Shown piece by piece: positions 11,341 through 25,110 of a DNA stretch of 64,000 bases. The notes beneath the pieces were generated by a model. The model saw only the letters and a list, made by a program, of their open reading frames with translations, had not been told where the DNA came from and did not search any database. The DNA comes from Atherix ibis. Its lineage: Eukaryota > Arthropoda > Insecta > Diptera > Athericidae. Made by a program: the position numbers and the translations under genes. The stretch is from contig OY282609.1 of the NCBI GenBank assembly GCA_958298945.1, positions 28,307,212 to 28,371,211 on the forward strand. The letters are read 5' to 3'. Position 1 is the first letter of the stretch; every line of letters starts with the position of its first letter.

Positions 11341-14300
11341 GCTTATCCACAATTAATTAGGTTTGATTAAGCTAACCTTTGATTGGCTTAATAATTCTCA
11401 TGGCTATTGCCGTTCCAAGAAAAATTTTCTTACTAGTGAATCTTTTCGAAATAGAGACAATTTTTTCCTCTCGAATATAATTTTTGCATATGTTAATCAC
11501 AGGAAATTGGTAACGGTCTTGATGAGATAAGTCCTGCAGAATTTAAAATATATTTAAGGTATTTTAAAAATACATTCAAGTAGTATAAGATGTTTTCGAA
11601 AAACCCTTTGTGACAAATAGTATTAATAAAATAAATAGAAATATTTTTCTGTTTCCCAAGAACCCTAGTCTATACTATCGATACGGGCTTAACTTCTCAT
11701 TTCGGCAGTATTGATGATTCAATTATCATTCACATGCTTCTTTTGAAAAAGTTTGTTTTTGAAAATTTTATTTCCGAGTACATTACTTCTAAATGATTAG
11801 TTGTCTACCACTATAGAAATATTGTGCCTCACCTACATTTTGGATTCGGGTAATCTTCATAAAATATGGATGGACACTTGTCGATTAAGCGCTATTACGA
11901 AAAACTTAATAGACCATGAATGTGCTTACAAAAGTACAATTATTTTGAACAGAATATTCATTTGAATTGAGTTTGATTACAGAATTTTATACTCTAACTA
12001 ATTTCCGAATTTAATTATTTTGTTCATTTAGAAACATTGATTTTTCCCCAATGGATGCTATTTCCGAAATTACTATTTTTCTCATCTAAACGATTTCTAT
12101 AGTTACGGAATACTTGAAATGATATAGTTTTGATTTCAATAGTGAAGGGAGTAGAGATGAAGAAAATTGTTTTGTAATGCATGATAATTTTTCATAATTT
12201 TTTTAATTTCTACAACATGTGGAGGTGCCGTCCTTTTTTTTCTAAATAAAAGAAAATAAAAAAAACTTTTAAGAAACGTATTTTTTGACAGCGTATAACA
12301 TGTTATCCAACATAAAATAATTCTTTGAAAAAGGGACAGATAATAAATTTTTTTAAATAAGCAGATAAGAAGGCAACATTTTTGTATGCTTGATTAGAGG
12401 TTAGAATAGTTTTGTGCTCCGACTTGTTTCGTTAGAAAAATTCTTTGTACAAAAAATGGTCAATGCTGGTCAAGTAAAACCCTAAATTGAGCTCATACGA
12501 TTACACTTTTTAGCAATTTCTTTTTTGATTGATTTGTCTTGCTGCAATAGTAGTTTTTTTTTATTGTTAACACGTACCAATCATACTATTAATTATTTAA
12601 AAAAATTGTAAATACTTTTTCCTAGAAATTAAACTAATTAAAAGTATAGAAAATGACCAAAGAAAAGTAATATTCTACACGTGCTCTCTATTAAATACTA
12701 CCTTTTTCTTTCATTTTCATTGCTATTATCTTGGAAAATATGTATATTCAGGCAATTTAATTTGAATTTAGGCTAAGTGGATTATTTTGTTTATTTATCT
12801 AGTTTACCATATTGCGGGGCTTCTTGGATTGTTGTCTGCAAATTAAACAAGTGAAAAAGTAGATCATTAACAAGTTTTACAAGGTGTGACCTAAAACAAA
12901 GATAGAACATGAAAAAAGACATTTTGATTTATTGAATGATATGATAATGAAGCTATCGAAATGATAACAATTCCAAAGATGGGGTAAAAAAAAATTATTT
13001 ACTCTGTAGACAAAAAGGCGACGCAAACCCATTTTCATCTGGTATGGCAGAATGATTGATTTTCACACAAGAAAAGTACGCACTATATTTAAATTGCTTC
13101 AAACCAGCTCATAAGATTTAATTTATTTTAATATTATTATTGTATGTTGATGATGCGATACGAAAATTTGATGAAGACCATCAATAAGAACTGGCAATTT
13201 TAAAGAAACAAATTCCAAATTACAAAACAGCAACTCCTTACTTTTCAGAATATCTAATCACAAATACGAGTACTTAAGATAACATATAGTGCCGATTTTA
13301 AGGAAATACGAATGTTCTGTGCATAAAAAAGTTTTAGTCTTAGTTTATTATAAGTATTCATGATAGTAGGAATGTTCTATGATTAACCTTATAATTGATT
13401 ATCTTCTTCGAGTTTTAGATTTCAAATAAGAACCATTTATAGATGATATTCAACATAGGCAAAAAAAGACGACCCTTACGAGTACGTGATTGTACAGAAA
13501 AACTTATGTGCGAGTATAATGCTCATTATGATATTATTCTAGTCATGCGAGGGAGGTTTATATGTTAGACAAGGTAAAATCCTTTTCGAAGGTTCACTTT
13601 ATATGTTAGACAAGATTCGGTAGAGCTTTGTATAATTATGTATGGGTAAAAGCTAATATCTACATTAGGCTAAAAAAATCATTTTAACTCGCAAACTATT
13701 TCAATTGAAGCGACATTTACGACCTTTCAATTATAAATTTAAAAAAAAGTTATTTATCTTTAAAGCTTCGTTTGTAATAAGTCGCTTATTATTATGTTGT
13801 GTTAGGCCCAGAAATTGGTCCAAGTTCATATCGTCTCTTAGCATAGTTCGATTAAGAGTTACTGTTGCACAAACATCATTTTGCCAGGCCCGACCAAATC
13901 TTCACCAGATAGTAAGTTTTTCTGGATGCAAAAGTAGCTCGTAAAACTTTTCGTATGATCTTGTGACTTTAGTTTTTGAGTGAATTGAATCTTGTATGGA
14001 TATTAACACAAGTATTTTCAAAATATTCACTAAGTTAAAGTCGTAGAAAGGCCTAATTTTTGTGAACAACTAATTTACACGTACTAGCCGATTGGCAACT
14101 GAATCTTTAACTTTCTGATTAGACGTTCAATTGTTCTCCCGTTCAGAACTCACAGAACGTCTGGCGAACAGAGCACAAGATTTTTATAATAAATTTTCAC
14201 TATCTCAATACGTTCTTTAAATAATATAGTTCTCCATGAATAAATGGTGGTAATAGCAGGAACGTAAACGTATAAGAATGACAGCGCTGTCATTTGAAAC

Positions 14301-14470
14301 GTCAAAAAATAGGCAATCAAATATTGGACACACCAATTGGAACACCACTTTACATTGCTTATCAATATTAATTTATTCTAATTTAAATAATTATCTACAA
14401 CTACAGAAGTATTGAAACAAGAAGATTTTATAACAAGGACACCATAATTTTTTTTATCTTTCTTTCAATA
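11341..14470. other. Intronic AT-rich DNA, nothing recognised
   Basis: There are only short chance open frames and A/T runs. I see no transposon termini. Confidence 0.5.
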
Positions 14471-14906
14471 CAGGGTGTTCTAGACAAATGCCAATATAAC
14501 TGTTTGCAATTTCATTATTTTGTTGGCACTGTCAGCAATCCGAAAGCATTACATTCAGGCTTTAAAACTGTCCAATCATGTGAAGGTAACAGTAACTCCA
14601 TTTTCATCTTCAAAAAAGACCCTTACTGACGTAATTGCCTACTTCATTGTCACATTTTCTAGATGTAAATATAACTCGCACATAATTTGTGGATTTTAAT
14701 TTTCCGAAAGCCAACTATAACCACTCGTCCTTCGCTAAAATTTGCCCATGAAAACGCCCTTCGCTAAAATTTATTCATAAAAGGGCTGGCACTTTAAAAA
14801 ATTTGAGACGCCTAAACTTCACGAATGCCAAATATAAACTGTCAAAATTGACCTTTTTCAAAATGGCGACCTGTCAAAACTATTTGCATTTCTGTATAGC
14901 ACCCTG
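14471..14906. mobile_element. MITE with TA target duplication (436 bp)
   Basis: The left end is cagggtgttctagacaaatg and the right end is catttctgtatagcaccctg. As inverted repeats they match at about 17 of 23 positions, including a perfect outer CAGGGTG. Both ends are bordered by TA. No coding capacity is visible. An internal 19-bp direct repeat (cccttcgctaaaattt-like) sits near 14729-14776. The TA flank suggests mobilisation by a Tc1/mariner-type transposase; the CAGGG terminus alone would also fit hAT, but no 8-bp duplication is present. Confidence 0.7.
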
Positions 14907-17900
14907 TAGTGAATTGTTTACAAGCATTATTTAATTGATTAAAAAGCGCTCCATTCTAGAAAATACAAAATATTTTTAATTGAATAGGAGCTAATTCTTC
15001 AATTATGTGACTTTATTGCAAATTAAGTAACAACCATACTTGAATCGCTAACATCTGTTCGAAGATAAATCGATAAATATTGAAAAGATAAGATTAAAAA
15101 ATGAATACGATTACAAATTACTTGTTATCAGTTAATAATAGTATGAAGGTTTGCAAATTGAATAACACAACAGAATTTGTAAAAATGCAAACAAATTTCG
15201 ATATATCCGAAATTAATATCTATAAATTCTGTAAGATAAATCGACCATTTAAATGTCAAAATTAATAATTTACATAACTTAATCATGTGAAGCTATTTAA
15301 AACGCTATAGTATCTTCTATCTGGACCATGTGGAGTTTAGATTTCTCAAATGTCAATAGTTCCAACAGTAAAATGTTTAAGATTGCGTTAAGATTCAGTT
15401 TAATGTCAAAAGTGTTGGATTAGTCAGAATAGTAAATCTTTCGCGTATGAATTTGTTCTTACATCTGCAATGCATATGAATACTTGGGTAGTAGATATTC
15501 AGTTACAATATTTTGACAATAAAGATATAAAAATAAAAAAAATATTGTCTGTCAAAAATTATTACTCTTAAACTACATTTCTTGTTAGTGTACAAAAAAA
15601 ATTTAAAATGACATTTTCTTGATAGAAATGAGATCATCGTCTTAGATGAGTAAAACTGTCGAATTTTGCCTGATTTCTTAAAAAAGGAATATCAAAAGTA
15701 TTATTTTAAATCTAGAATTTAAAAAAAAAAGAAAATCATATTTATTTGTGATCAAAATTGGTTTGAAAAGGGGATAAGTTTTCAGTTCTATTTAATAGTA
15801 GGCATGATGGAAAATACACTTAAACAGGAAAACAGCATTTAGAAGATGCTCAAATATATATAAAAATTGCAATAATTTAAAAAAAAAGAAACCTACCATG
15901 AAAAATAAAAGAAATATTTCACTTAAACAATTAAGAACTTAAATATTAAATTTTTGTGGAAGATTATGTAGAGATTTTAGGAGTTTAATTGACAATTAAA
16001 AGAAAATATGCTATAAAATAAAAAATTAACTAAACTATTAAACACAATTATATCTATTAAAAAATCATTCTCCATATTATCTATTAAAACAATAATTATG
16101 AAAAATTGAGTCTTCTTAAATTGTAGAGTAATTTTTAGTTACTTAATAAATTTCATACACGCAAGTACTTATAATAGATTGTTTGGGACAGGAAATTTTT
16201 CGGAATTTCCAACGTCAAATTATAAAAAGCTTAAAATAATGCCGAGAAAAAAAATACATTTCGAAAAAGATGCCAAAATAATTAAATGAAAATAATACTG
16301 AATAACAGAAATAATATTTATACGTAGGTGTACTCGTAAATAAATAAACCGAAGCTTAATTCTTTTAAATTTATTTCAATTTATATAATAATAATTTTTT
16401 ATTGGAATTTATTATAAAAATAACGAGTGTAAAGGACAGATTCTCCGTTGAAATGCACTTGTCACTAGAAGAGAAGTGGTGATATACAATACATGGTGTT
16501 GTAGATTCACATATACTCAGAGTATGCACCTTAGCAAATTTTTATAAAATAATCACATTAAATTTATATTTAAAATACTTTTAATTTTTATAATATTTGC
16601 ATGTGCGCAGCATAAGAAAAACTCATTCAAACCGGCTATTTAGTAGTCGTCTGAGGTGTCTAAGGATTTTGGTATTTTACTGGTTGGCGGCTGTTAAAAG
16701 TACAAAAAACCACTCGACGATAATTACTCAGAAAAATGTGCTGTATTTTTACATGTGAAAATAATTGTTTTATAGAATAAATGCTTTAAAGGGAAATTTT
16801 GAGGTGTAGTTGTTTACGAGTATATTTAATAAAAGTCATCTTGTTGACTAGAAGAGAAAAATATTTTCAATTATATGCTATTAAGTGGCTTTCTTCAACC
16901 TTGACAAAGTTGTTTAGTCTGTAAGTCTAAAAAGGTTTTTTAGGGTGCACATCGTTTATTTCAGACACTATAAGTCCTCGAGAAGTTAACTGCATTATAC
17001 AATAGATTTTTTTTACTATTTTAGAAAATGGTTTATTCTTAGCAATTTTTGTCATATTCAAAATTATATAAATCAATATGGTGCTGCAATACCGTTCAAA
17101 ACACAATATGACATGAATGTCAGAGTGTGAAAATGAATGTTGTGATGAGGAAACGACTTATGTTAAGTATACCACAAGAAACGTTTACCTACAATTTCAG
17201 AGGGCTCGACATACTCCTTTTTATCCTTAAATATGGTGACATTATGCCTTATACACAAACGTTTTCGTGTTCGAATATTGCTCCGGACATAATCGTCGCC
17301 AAATGGCCTTAAGTGTCATTTAGAATAAGCATTTAAGTATTAACATTACTCTATAAATGCTAACAAACAAGCAAATAATTTTTATTTTATTTTCGATATT
17401 AAAATAAATATTTATTCACGTTATACTAAATAGAGTATATAAATCATATTAAAATTATTGTCAAAGACAATATCCATAAAATATTTGTGTTGGTGTTCTA
17501 CTTCGAATCCAATAAAAACTTTCATTAGTATTTTATTTTTCATTAAAAATAAATATAAAAATTCGAATTTTGAATGTTGGTACTTAATAGTTAAAGAATT
17601 CGATTTAAATTATTCTTAAAATTAATGTTTGAAAAATTCTTTCAGATCTTTTAAGGCTAATAGTGTTATAATTTTTTATGACAGTTACTTTTGGAACATT
17701 TATACTGAAATGTAAATAATTAAACACGACGACAATTCAGTCCATTTGGCAATAACTAAAGGTTACTTCGGGCATGTCACTAGCCGGATTCTAACTAAAG
17801 ACCAAACTAGATACAGACACTTATTTATAGTATCGCTAAATAAAAGCACGATAATAATATTATTTTTAATAATTTTCGTAAGAGAATACGAAAATGATCA

Positions 17901-19025
17901 TTTTTAAAAAGTGTCCATGTAACTTTTACTCTCTACCATGAACCATGTCCTCCTTCGCCATGAACTCCATTTATCTTAATAACAATGAAATACCGCAAGG
18001 CACAGACGATGCCGCTGACTAGTTCGACTTCTAAACAGCAAAGTAATTTTATACAATGGTCTACTGAAACCTATATAGACTTACGGAGTAGAACTCTGGA
18101 GCTCTAGTAAGCCTTACAATTCTCGTTGAATCCAATCCCTTCAGTCAATAGTGCTTAGCTCTCTTTTATGATCGCAATTATCTTATACCTTGTGAATTTG
18201 AGATCTTTTATGTTCATGATATGGTTGTGTAATTAATACTATTATCTGTGATTTTAGATATCTGTAAAATTTTAAAAATAGAATGGAATACATAATATCC
18301 GTGCAGAGAAGGGTTAATCATAATATCAGATGTCCAAAAGCTTTTATTTCAACAAAAATGTCATGTATGCAATTTATTTTACTACAAAAAAAAATTTAGA
18401 TCACTTTAAAGTTTGTGAATACTAAGTGTATCTTAAATGTAAATTACAATAAAAGAAAATAATCGAAATTTTCCCTATTCTCTATTTCCAGGTGTAAATA
18501 TTACAAAACTATGCTTTAAACTATAGGTAAGTATGGTTTTATACTTTATTTTGTACTGTAAATAGTCGTAAATGTCTCACTTGCTTTATAACATTTACGA
18601 GAGGATGCAGTTTAATGTGTTAAGCATAATACCATTTCAGTTCGTTAGCATAAATTTTCAATATTTTTTTTACAAAACATCCATCCTCTTCAAAATAAAT
18701 ATTCTTAAGTAAATTATTCTATTTATAAGTAATAGTCAAAAGGATACAAGAAAATTTAGATTTTAAATTTAATGATATTTCTGATGAAAAAAAAATGTAA
18801 TTTGCGTAAATATTATAAGAAAAAAAAACACACTTTTATATTGTGAAGAGAAATTTGATATTAAGAATTATTTCAATTTAAAAAGAAAATGTTCATAAAC
18901 CAACACTGAGTGAGGAGAAAGATTCCCTAAAACTTAATGGTAGTAAATAACCATTGAAAAAGATAATTTTTTTTAAATAAAATATTTTAGAAAAAAGTAA
19001 TATTCTCTGTTCGATCTTATAATAT
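14907..19025. other. Intronic AT-rich DNA, nothing recognised
   Basis: This is AT-rich sequence with short open frames only. I see no RNA gene, transposon end or conserved coding block. Confidence 0.5.
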
Positions 19026-19200
19026 ACGAGGTCTGTTCAAAAATCGCTCGACATAACATCGTGTTGCTTTTGAAGGGTAGAAAGGGCATCAAAATTCGAT
19101 TTTTCTATTTCTCAATCTGATGTTCATGATACTAAGGCCAAGAAACTCAGTTCCGGTGTTATTTTTGGGCAACTTTCTAATCGAATCTAAATACAAAACT
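19026..19200 (+). mobile_element. Solitary mariner-like terminal repeat
   Basis: After a TA the sequence reads cgaggtctgttcaaaaa, the same terminus as the irritans-type copies elsewhere in the window. It then departs (tcgctcgacataac) from those copies. No matching opposite end or transposase frame was found downstream. It could be a decayed relative or a truncated copy; the 3' limit is arbitrary. Confidence 0.5.
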
Positions 19201-20394
19201 CGTAAGTCAATGAACCTCCCTCCCTAGAATGATTAGGTCAGAGTGAAAAAATCCGAGCTCCAACTCATATTAGAGTAGCGCTACTAATACTACTACTGCA
19301 TTCCTACTCGCCGTTCGTATCAAGAGAACATGTACTTACGTATGGACACAGAAGATAACTTTCTTAGACGTATTTCACTTCTAATTCTAAAATATTTTCT
19401 TTTATTTATTCCCATTTTGTTACAATAGTATTTGAGTTATTAATCGCACGCAATCTATAATTTGGCGATTTCGTAACGAAAATACCACTGCCGCCATACT
19501 ACGCCAAGTATGTGAATAGTTGCGCAATACTCAATGGCTTCTTTTAACTTCTCCAGAAAGTCTTTGTACGCGTCAGCATCTATTTTTGAATATTCTTTTC
19601 CAATGTGCTTATGGTCTTTGGTGGTTTCAATCTAATTAGTCGTTGGACGATGTTAATTCCTCATCGGAATGCTTTTAGTGTAATTCTTTTAATTAGATTC
19701 TTTTTTTTTGAGGAATTAATTTTTTCTCAAAAATAAGAATTTACCTAAAATATTTGCCAATTTTCTTTTGCTGATAATTCATTATTTTACTACAAAAATA
19801 TAGTTGAGAATTTAGATTAATTTTCGTTTATTTTTATTATTTTCAGTAAAACTTCCAATGCATCTATTCATAAATGGAAAATAGATCGTTTCGAATTGTG
19901 GTAAGTAAAAATATTTCTGAATTTAAAATACAAGAAAACATTTTTAATTCTTCCGTGATCTTCATTGTGGGGTTTTTCCGTAATTGCCATCTCTTTACTA
20001 TGGCGAGCTTTGGGCAATTAAAGTGGCAGCTTAAGTCCTTGCCTAAATCCAGGATACGAAAACTTCTCAAAATTCAGATAGGACATACTACCCTCACCCA
20101 AAAATATCTTCTTGGAAACCACACACTCGCTGTGACGTTCTGCTAACTACTCCACATTCAACGTTGTCCAAACAATTTTGCCAACTTCGTTTTTATTACT
20201 TAATTGGTAAATAAGTAATTTTTAAATGACATTTTTCTACCTTATGTTGGGTTTTGTGTCTACCTGAGATATATTGTTGCTATAAAGAGCTGAAAAGTTA
20301 TTTCTTACTTGTTTAATTTCTATTTAACAGTGGTGCGTGCAAATCACCATATACTAAAATATCAAGTGGAATGTTCCTACATTTTCCAGAGAAA
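19201..20394. other. Intronic DNA, no gene identified
   Basis: Open frames on both strands at 19864-20146 overlap without recognisable domains. I see nothing else. Confidence 0.45.
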
Positions 20395-20780
20395 TGGAGA
20401 GTGTGGTTCTACTTTTCTGGTAGATATGCCATCAAATCACCAGTGGATCTATTATTACGGCAACCATATTGACGGTCACTGAGGAGTTTCCTTGATTGAA
20501 GATATTACATTTGCTGATAATTTATCAGTGTTTTCATGACCTTAGAAACAAGGACAGTTGGTGCAATGGATCGATTGTGCCGAAAAATATAACCATCTAT
20601 ACCAGCGGATTTGTGTATATCAAGATCTTTAAGGACTCTTCTAAGTGCGAAAATAAATTTGCCATATACAAGCGGATGTAGTGCACAATCTGGGAGAGAT
20701 GAATATGCGAAGAAGTGATCAGCGAACAAATTTTTAAGCTAACAAATCGCCAAAACCGTTTACTACCCCTGCGGTGCACT
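20395..20780 (-). mobile_element. Jockey-like LINE reverse transcriptase relic
   Basis: The minus strand encodes LRRVLKDLDIHKSAGIDG, the RT block in which jockey-clade elements have a K(S/A)xGxDG motif. Then, after an internal loss, come VSKVMKTLINYQQM and LLSDRQYGCRNNRSTGDLMA, the DRQYGFR-STGDL block of the same domain. A stop follows after YLPEK. The fragment lacks the YADD catalytic region. It is a dead fragment within GBA2 intron 1. Confidence 0.85.
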
Positions 20781-22976
20781 GTAGTATTTTTTGCCTCATC
20801 TTTTGGTTGTGAAGAAATTTAACGCTACGAATAAGAGTATTGCAGTCATTTCTGTCTCGTTTAAACGTAGTCCGGTTTTCTTCAGAAGGATTGGTCCTAT
20901 TAGACCGGAATCGGAACTCTTTTTTTCCGATCGTCTTTTTGCAGTTCTAGTCAAACCACGATTTTGCAAAATTTCTTAAACAATTAACAAGATCAATGAA
21001 AAACTGCTGTCATCGATGCTAAGGAGGTGTAATCAAGTATTGAATTTATAAAAGTATTTACATATTTTTAAAAAGAAATTGAAATTTTTTTTTGTATTTT
21101 TTTGTATCTGAAAAAATATACTGAAAGAAGTTCAATTTACCTTTCAAACTTTTCACCTTTAAAAAAAACTTAAAGTTATTAAATAAAAATTTTTCCTTTT
21201 TATAAAAATTATTTTATTATAGTTTTTAAATAAAAAATCATTTTGGGAACACAAATATTTTTATTTTCAAAAATCCCAATGAACAAAATTTTATGGCCAG
21301 CACTGTACGTGTATATTCAGCAAATGTCAGCAAACTCGGAATTTCCTTACAAGAAAAATTCCTCTCATTGTAGAGCTCCTAGATTCACAAACATTATTTC
21401 CAAGTCTGCTTCTTAACCTGATCAAGCATAATAAAATATTTCAAAAAATTTAACAAACTCTCAATTATCTAGCTTGCGAAAAGCAGACCAGCTTCGCTTA
21501 CAAAAGCAATAACATCCATCCGCACGAAACCCTGACGTCACCAATTGGCCTTTTGGGCGTGGTGTTGTAAAGAAGCCTAAGAGACCTTACATACATACAA
21601 ATAAACAAATATTTTTATTTTCCGGCAACTTTTTTAAACACTTAAGCTTTTTGATGGACTACCATCTTAAGCAATGTAATAGGAGTAAATATACTAGAAC
21701 AGAATGGGGCGTTTGGAGTTTGCAAATTCAATCTGGCAGCCGTTAACTATGTTGAAAGGGGTTTTAACAGAAATTTAATAAGACAATAAATAGTACTTAA
21801 TTTAGTTTTTTCATAAATTAATAGAGAAAGTAGATTTTTAAAGATAACGTTTCTAAAAAATTTGGAAATAATATTTTTTTTAAATACAATAATATTTCGA
21901 GAAATACTATACAAAGTTGCAGTTCATAATTATAATCATCAGTAAATGTACTACAATTATTATTTCAATATTACTACTAGCATTCACCAATGAAATTTCA
22001 CTTCTTAAATTTTACTAATTTGACATCTATTTTTTTTTTAAACTTATTTTTAAATCGTTTGAATTTAATCAAGCAACTTTTGCAGCTTTGTAGGAAAGAA
22101 TGAATCGAAGTCTTTTTAAACGAATTTTGTTAGTATCGTTTTTACCGAATTTTGTTAGTATCGTTTTTTCTATTAAAGTTTGAACTTTTTATCCATTCTT
22201 TTCTACTTTCACTTAATTGAGTAAAAGCTTCTTTCTGTTGAGGGCCAAAACCGAAAATGCCCATACAAGAAAAACGGTATAGAAATTGAAAAAAAAACGA
22301 TTTTAGATCTTGCTTAGTGTTTTTTTATTAATTTATCTAATAAAAATTGTTAGATGAGCAGCCAAATTCAAACGTGGACCCGATAAAATTGAGACCACAA
22401 ATTCATCAACGCCGATTCAATTTCTTTACCGGGAAGAGTTTCTATTTCCATTGCTGCGAAGGGTACTATTTCATGGTTGATTTTTCTATTTGCTATTGCT
22501 AAGAAAAGAATTCCAAAAAGAAAAATATTTTCGAAACTATAATATTTATATTCGAATTCTTTCAAGTTGATTATTCTGTTCTGTTCCTTTAACTGATCAT
22601 CACCATAATTTCTATCTGGAATGGAGTGAATGGAATGAAATGGGCTATACGCTATTGGCTTTCATAATTGATAGTCTCCGCCATTTATTCGATTTATTTT
22701 TGTCTTCATCGATTCGGCTTTCAATGAATTCACTGCGTATGGAGAACATATGTTTGGTTCCATTAGATAGTTGTCGATATTAGATTGCTGTCAGCAGATG
22801 CTTTAATAAAATAAATGTTTTTTTTAACTTCAAGTGTTTTCAATGTATTTAGTTAAAAAATTTCCAAAAAAACATACCATGTAATTCTGCTACTATAAAA
22901 TTATATCTTTAGGAAAAATCTTAAAAAGACATTCCTTTAATATTTTACAAAACAAAATATCAATTCACTTAAAACT
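20781..22976. other. Intronic DNA with possible LINE tail, no gene
   Basis: Mostly AT-rich. At about 21540-21610 the sequence ends aagagaccttacatacatac followed by aaataaacaaat. This resembles the tail of the LINE copy at 47390-47960 and may be a truncated 3' end of a related element. Confidence 0.4.
22121..22168. repeat. Tandem duplication, 25-bp unit
   Basis: The unit beginning cgaattttgttagtatcgtt occurs twice in tandem at 22121-22145 and 22146-22168. Confidence 0.85.
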
Positions 22977-23752
22977 GCTAGAAAATGTTGCAAACAGCAA
23001 ATGACAAATTATTGGAAAAAACTAAAAATGTAATTTCATACAGAAATGCTCACACTTGAGCAATCAGTTGACTTTTATTTAAATTTGCTCATTTTGTAAT
23101 TTATAAGTGGAATGAAGCAGAACATGTAAAAGTAAACGAAAAATTAAAGTTAAGAATTCTGACAAATTAATGCTCAGAACTAGTTAGGAGATACTCACGA
23201 TGGAGCAATCAGTATTAATTTCTGTCCAAATTTGCTCGGTTTGTGAATTTTTTTGAAAATTTTTAAAAACCCTTTAAAACGTCTCAATTTTAATAAAAAG
23301 TAATTCGGTTAATTTTCTTAACCAGCAATAGGCGGAGGGTTATTTATAGACCAAGGACGAGGAGTGCTAGAAAATGTTGCAAACAGCAAATGACAAATTA
23401 TTGGGAAAAAACAAAAAACGTAATTTCATGCAGAAATGCTCACACTTGAGGAATCAGTTGACTTTTATTTAAATTTGCTCCTTTTGTAATTTATAAGTGG
23501 AATGAAGAAAAACACGTAAAAGTAAACGAAAAATTAAAATTAAGAATTCTCAAAAATTAATGCTCAGAACTAGTTAGGAGATATTCACGACGGAGCAATC
23601 AGTATTGATTGTTGTTCAAATTTGCTCGGTTTGTGAATTTTTTTGAAAATTTTTCAAAAAACATTTAAAACGTCTCAATTTTAATAAAAAGTAATTCGGT
23701 TAATTTTCTTAGCCAGCAATAGGCGGAGGGTTATTTTAGACCGAGTACAAGG
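22977..23752. repeat. 389-bp tandem duplication
   Basis: The unit starting gctagaaaatgttgcaaaca begins at 22977 and again at 23366. Nearly every base is shared through aggcggagggttat, with a few substitutions and one-base indels, so the duplication is fairly recent. Each unit also contains an internal pair of gcaatcagt...aaatttgctc segments. It has no coding potential. It could be the start of a satellite-like array reduced to two units. Confidence 0.93.
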
Positions 23753-24599
23753 ACGAATACATTGGAAGAAATGTGATGCATTTAAGTTGAAATTTTTAAA
23801 GTTTTCATTCAATTTTGTTAAACACTGCAAACATTTAAAAAAAATTCTTTAAACTTGTGTGATTTTAAATTTTTTTTGTTAATTATTTGAGTTTTAAAAA
23901 TTGTTTTTTTTTGCCTGTAAATTAGCTCATTTTATGCTCTTCTAGAAATTTTATAAAAAATTAAAAGTCAAATGCTTCAAATTTAATTTTCATGTATAAT
24001 AATTACGAAATAAAATTTATTATTATAATAGTAATAGTAAATTTTTACCAATACACTAGCAGATCATAAAATATTGACGAAAAATTTTTCAAATCTAATA
24101 ATATATTTTTTAGAGCGTTACTAAATATTATTTTTTTATGGTCAATTTACTATACAAAATTTATAAACCATAAGAATTGAAGTTCGATACCCGAGATGAC
24201 GGAAGTACAAATGCTATTTTATACATTTTTTATTCAAGATGAAAGATTATCTGACGTTCAACAATTATAAATATTTATATAATATAATTTTTAAAGTTGA
24301 TTTATTAAATAACAATTTAAAGCGATGCCTAGATTTAGTGACATAGTCAAGTTGATCTTTATTTGTACAGGCATTATTAAAATTCCATTAATGAAAAATT
24401 AAATCGAAAGCTTTGATTATTTTTAAAAATATTGAATAATTGACTGAGTGGAAAGAATAATGTTCACGTGTGTTTTAAGACATATTTTACATGCCTTTGA
24501 TTGTGTGTGGCATTCTATAGAGTAGACTTTCCTCCTTTTTATAAAATTATACGTTTGTCAACCTTATTTCCAAGTATCAGTTGATACTGAGTATTTTGA
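23753..24599. other. Intronic AT-rich DNA, nothing recognised
   Basis: AT-rich sequence with homopolymer runs. I see no features. Confidence 0.5.
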
Positions 24600-25110
24600 A
24601 AATGTTTGCAATGAGTTCCGCAAGGCAGTATTGTTGGTCCACTTAATATAATGTAAGAGCCACTGTGCGGCTGATACCGTCAAATATCCAAATAGTAACC
24701 ATAAATTTAAAATCACATAGCCAAAATAGCTAAGACTGATTTACGAGATGGATAGTGAAAGTAAACGAGCAGAAGTGTATACATATTGCCGTCACCCTCT
24801 ATCTGAAACACTTTTCTGTATACCTAAATGGTAATTGAAGATTCCATGTAAGTCGTCGTTTAGTACTATACCTACACATAAACGACGACTAACATGGAAT
24901 CTTCACACACGTCTTAAAAGATTTGACCTTAGCAGACATTATCAATAACTACTTAGGCTACTGGACAACCGGTGTCAAAACTGACATTAAAGAACACACT
25001 TTTAAATTACAACACAATTTTGAAACCGATATGGTCGTACGGCATTGAATTTTGGTGTTCTACTAAGAATTCTAATTCCTCCTTAATCTAATATATTTAA
25101 TTAAAAATCC
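24600..25110 (+). mobile_element. Jockey-like LINE reverse transcriptase relic, plus strand
   Basis: Frames read VPQGSIVGPLNI (the PQGSxLGPxL block of RT), then WNLHTRLKRFDLSRHYQ and LLNYNTILKPIWSYGIEFW with CSTKNSNSSLI. These match the thumb/C-terminal part of jockey-clade ORF2 (LTWxxHTRLK, KPIWxYGIxLW). Many frameshifts and stops are present. It is closely related to the minus-strand copy near 32700-32903. An inverted micro-duplication (24836-24905) lies inside it. Confidence 0.85.
24836..24905. repeat. Inverted repeat, 27-bp arms, 16-bp loop
   Basis: The arms at 24836-24862 and 24879-24905 are complementary at 26 of 27 positions. The right arm is the RRLTWNL-coding part of the jockey RT relic. 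The left arm is its inverted copy and replaces the expected coding sequence. Confidence 0.92.

Noticed and set aside
24836..24905. miRNA-like hairpin
   Set aside because: One arm is clearly jockey RT coding sequence and the other its inverted copy; the perfect pairing is better explained by an inverted duplication than by a miRNA gene.
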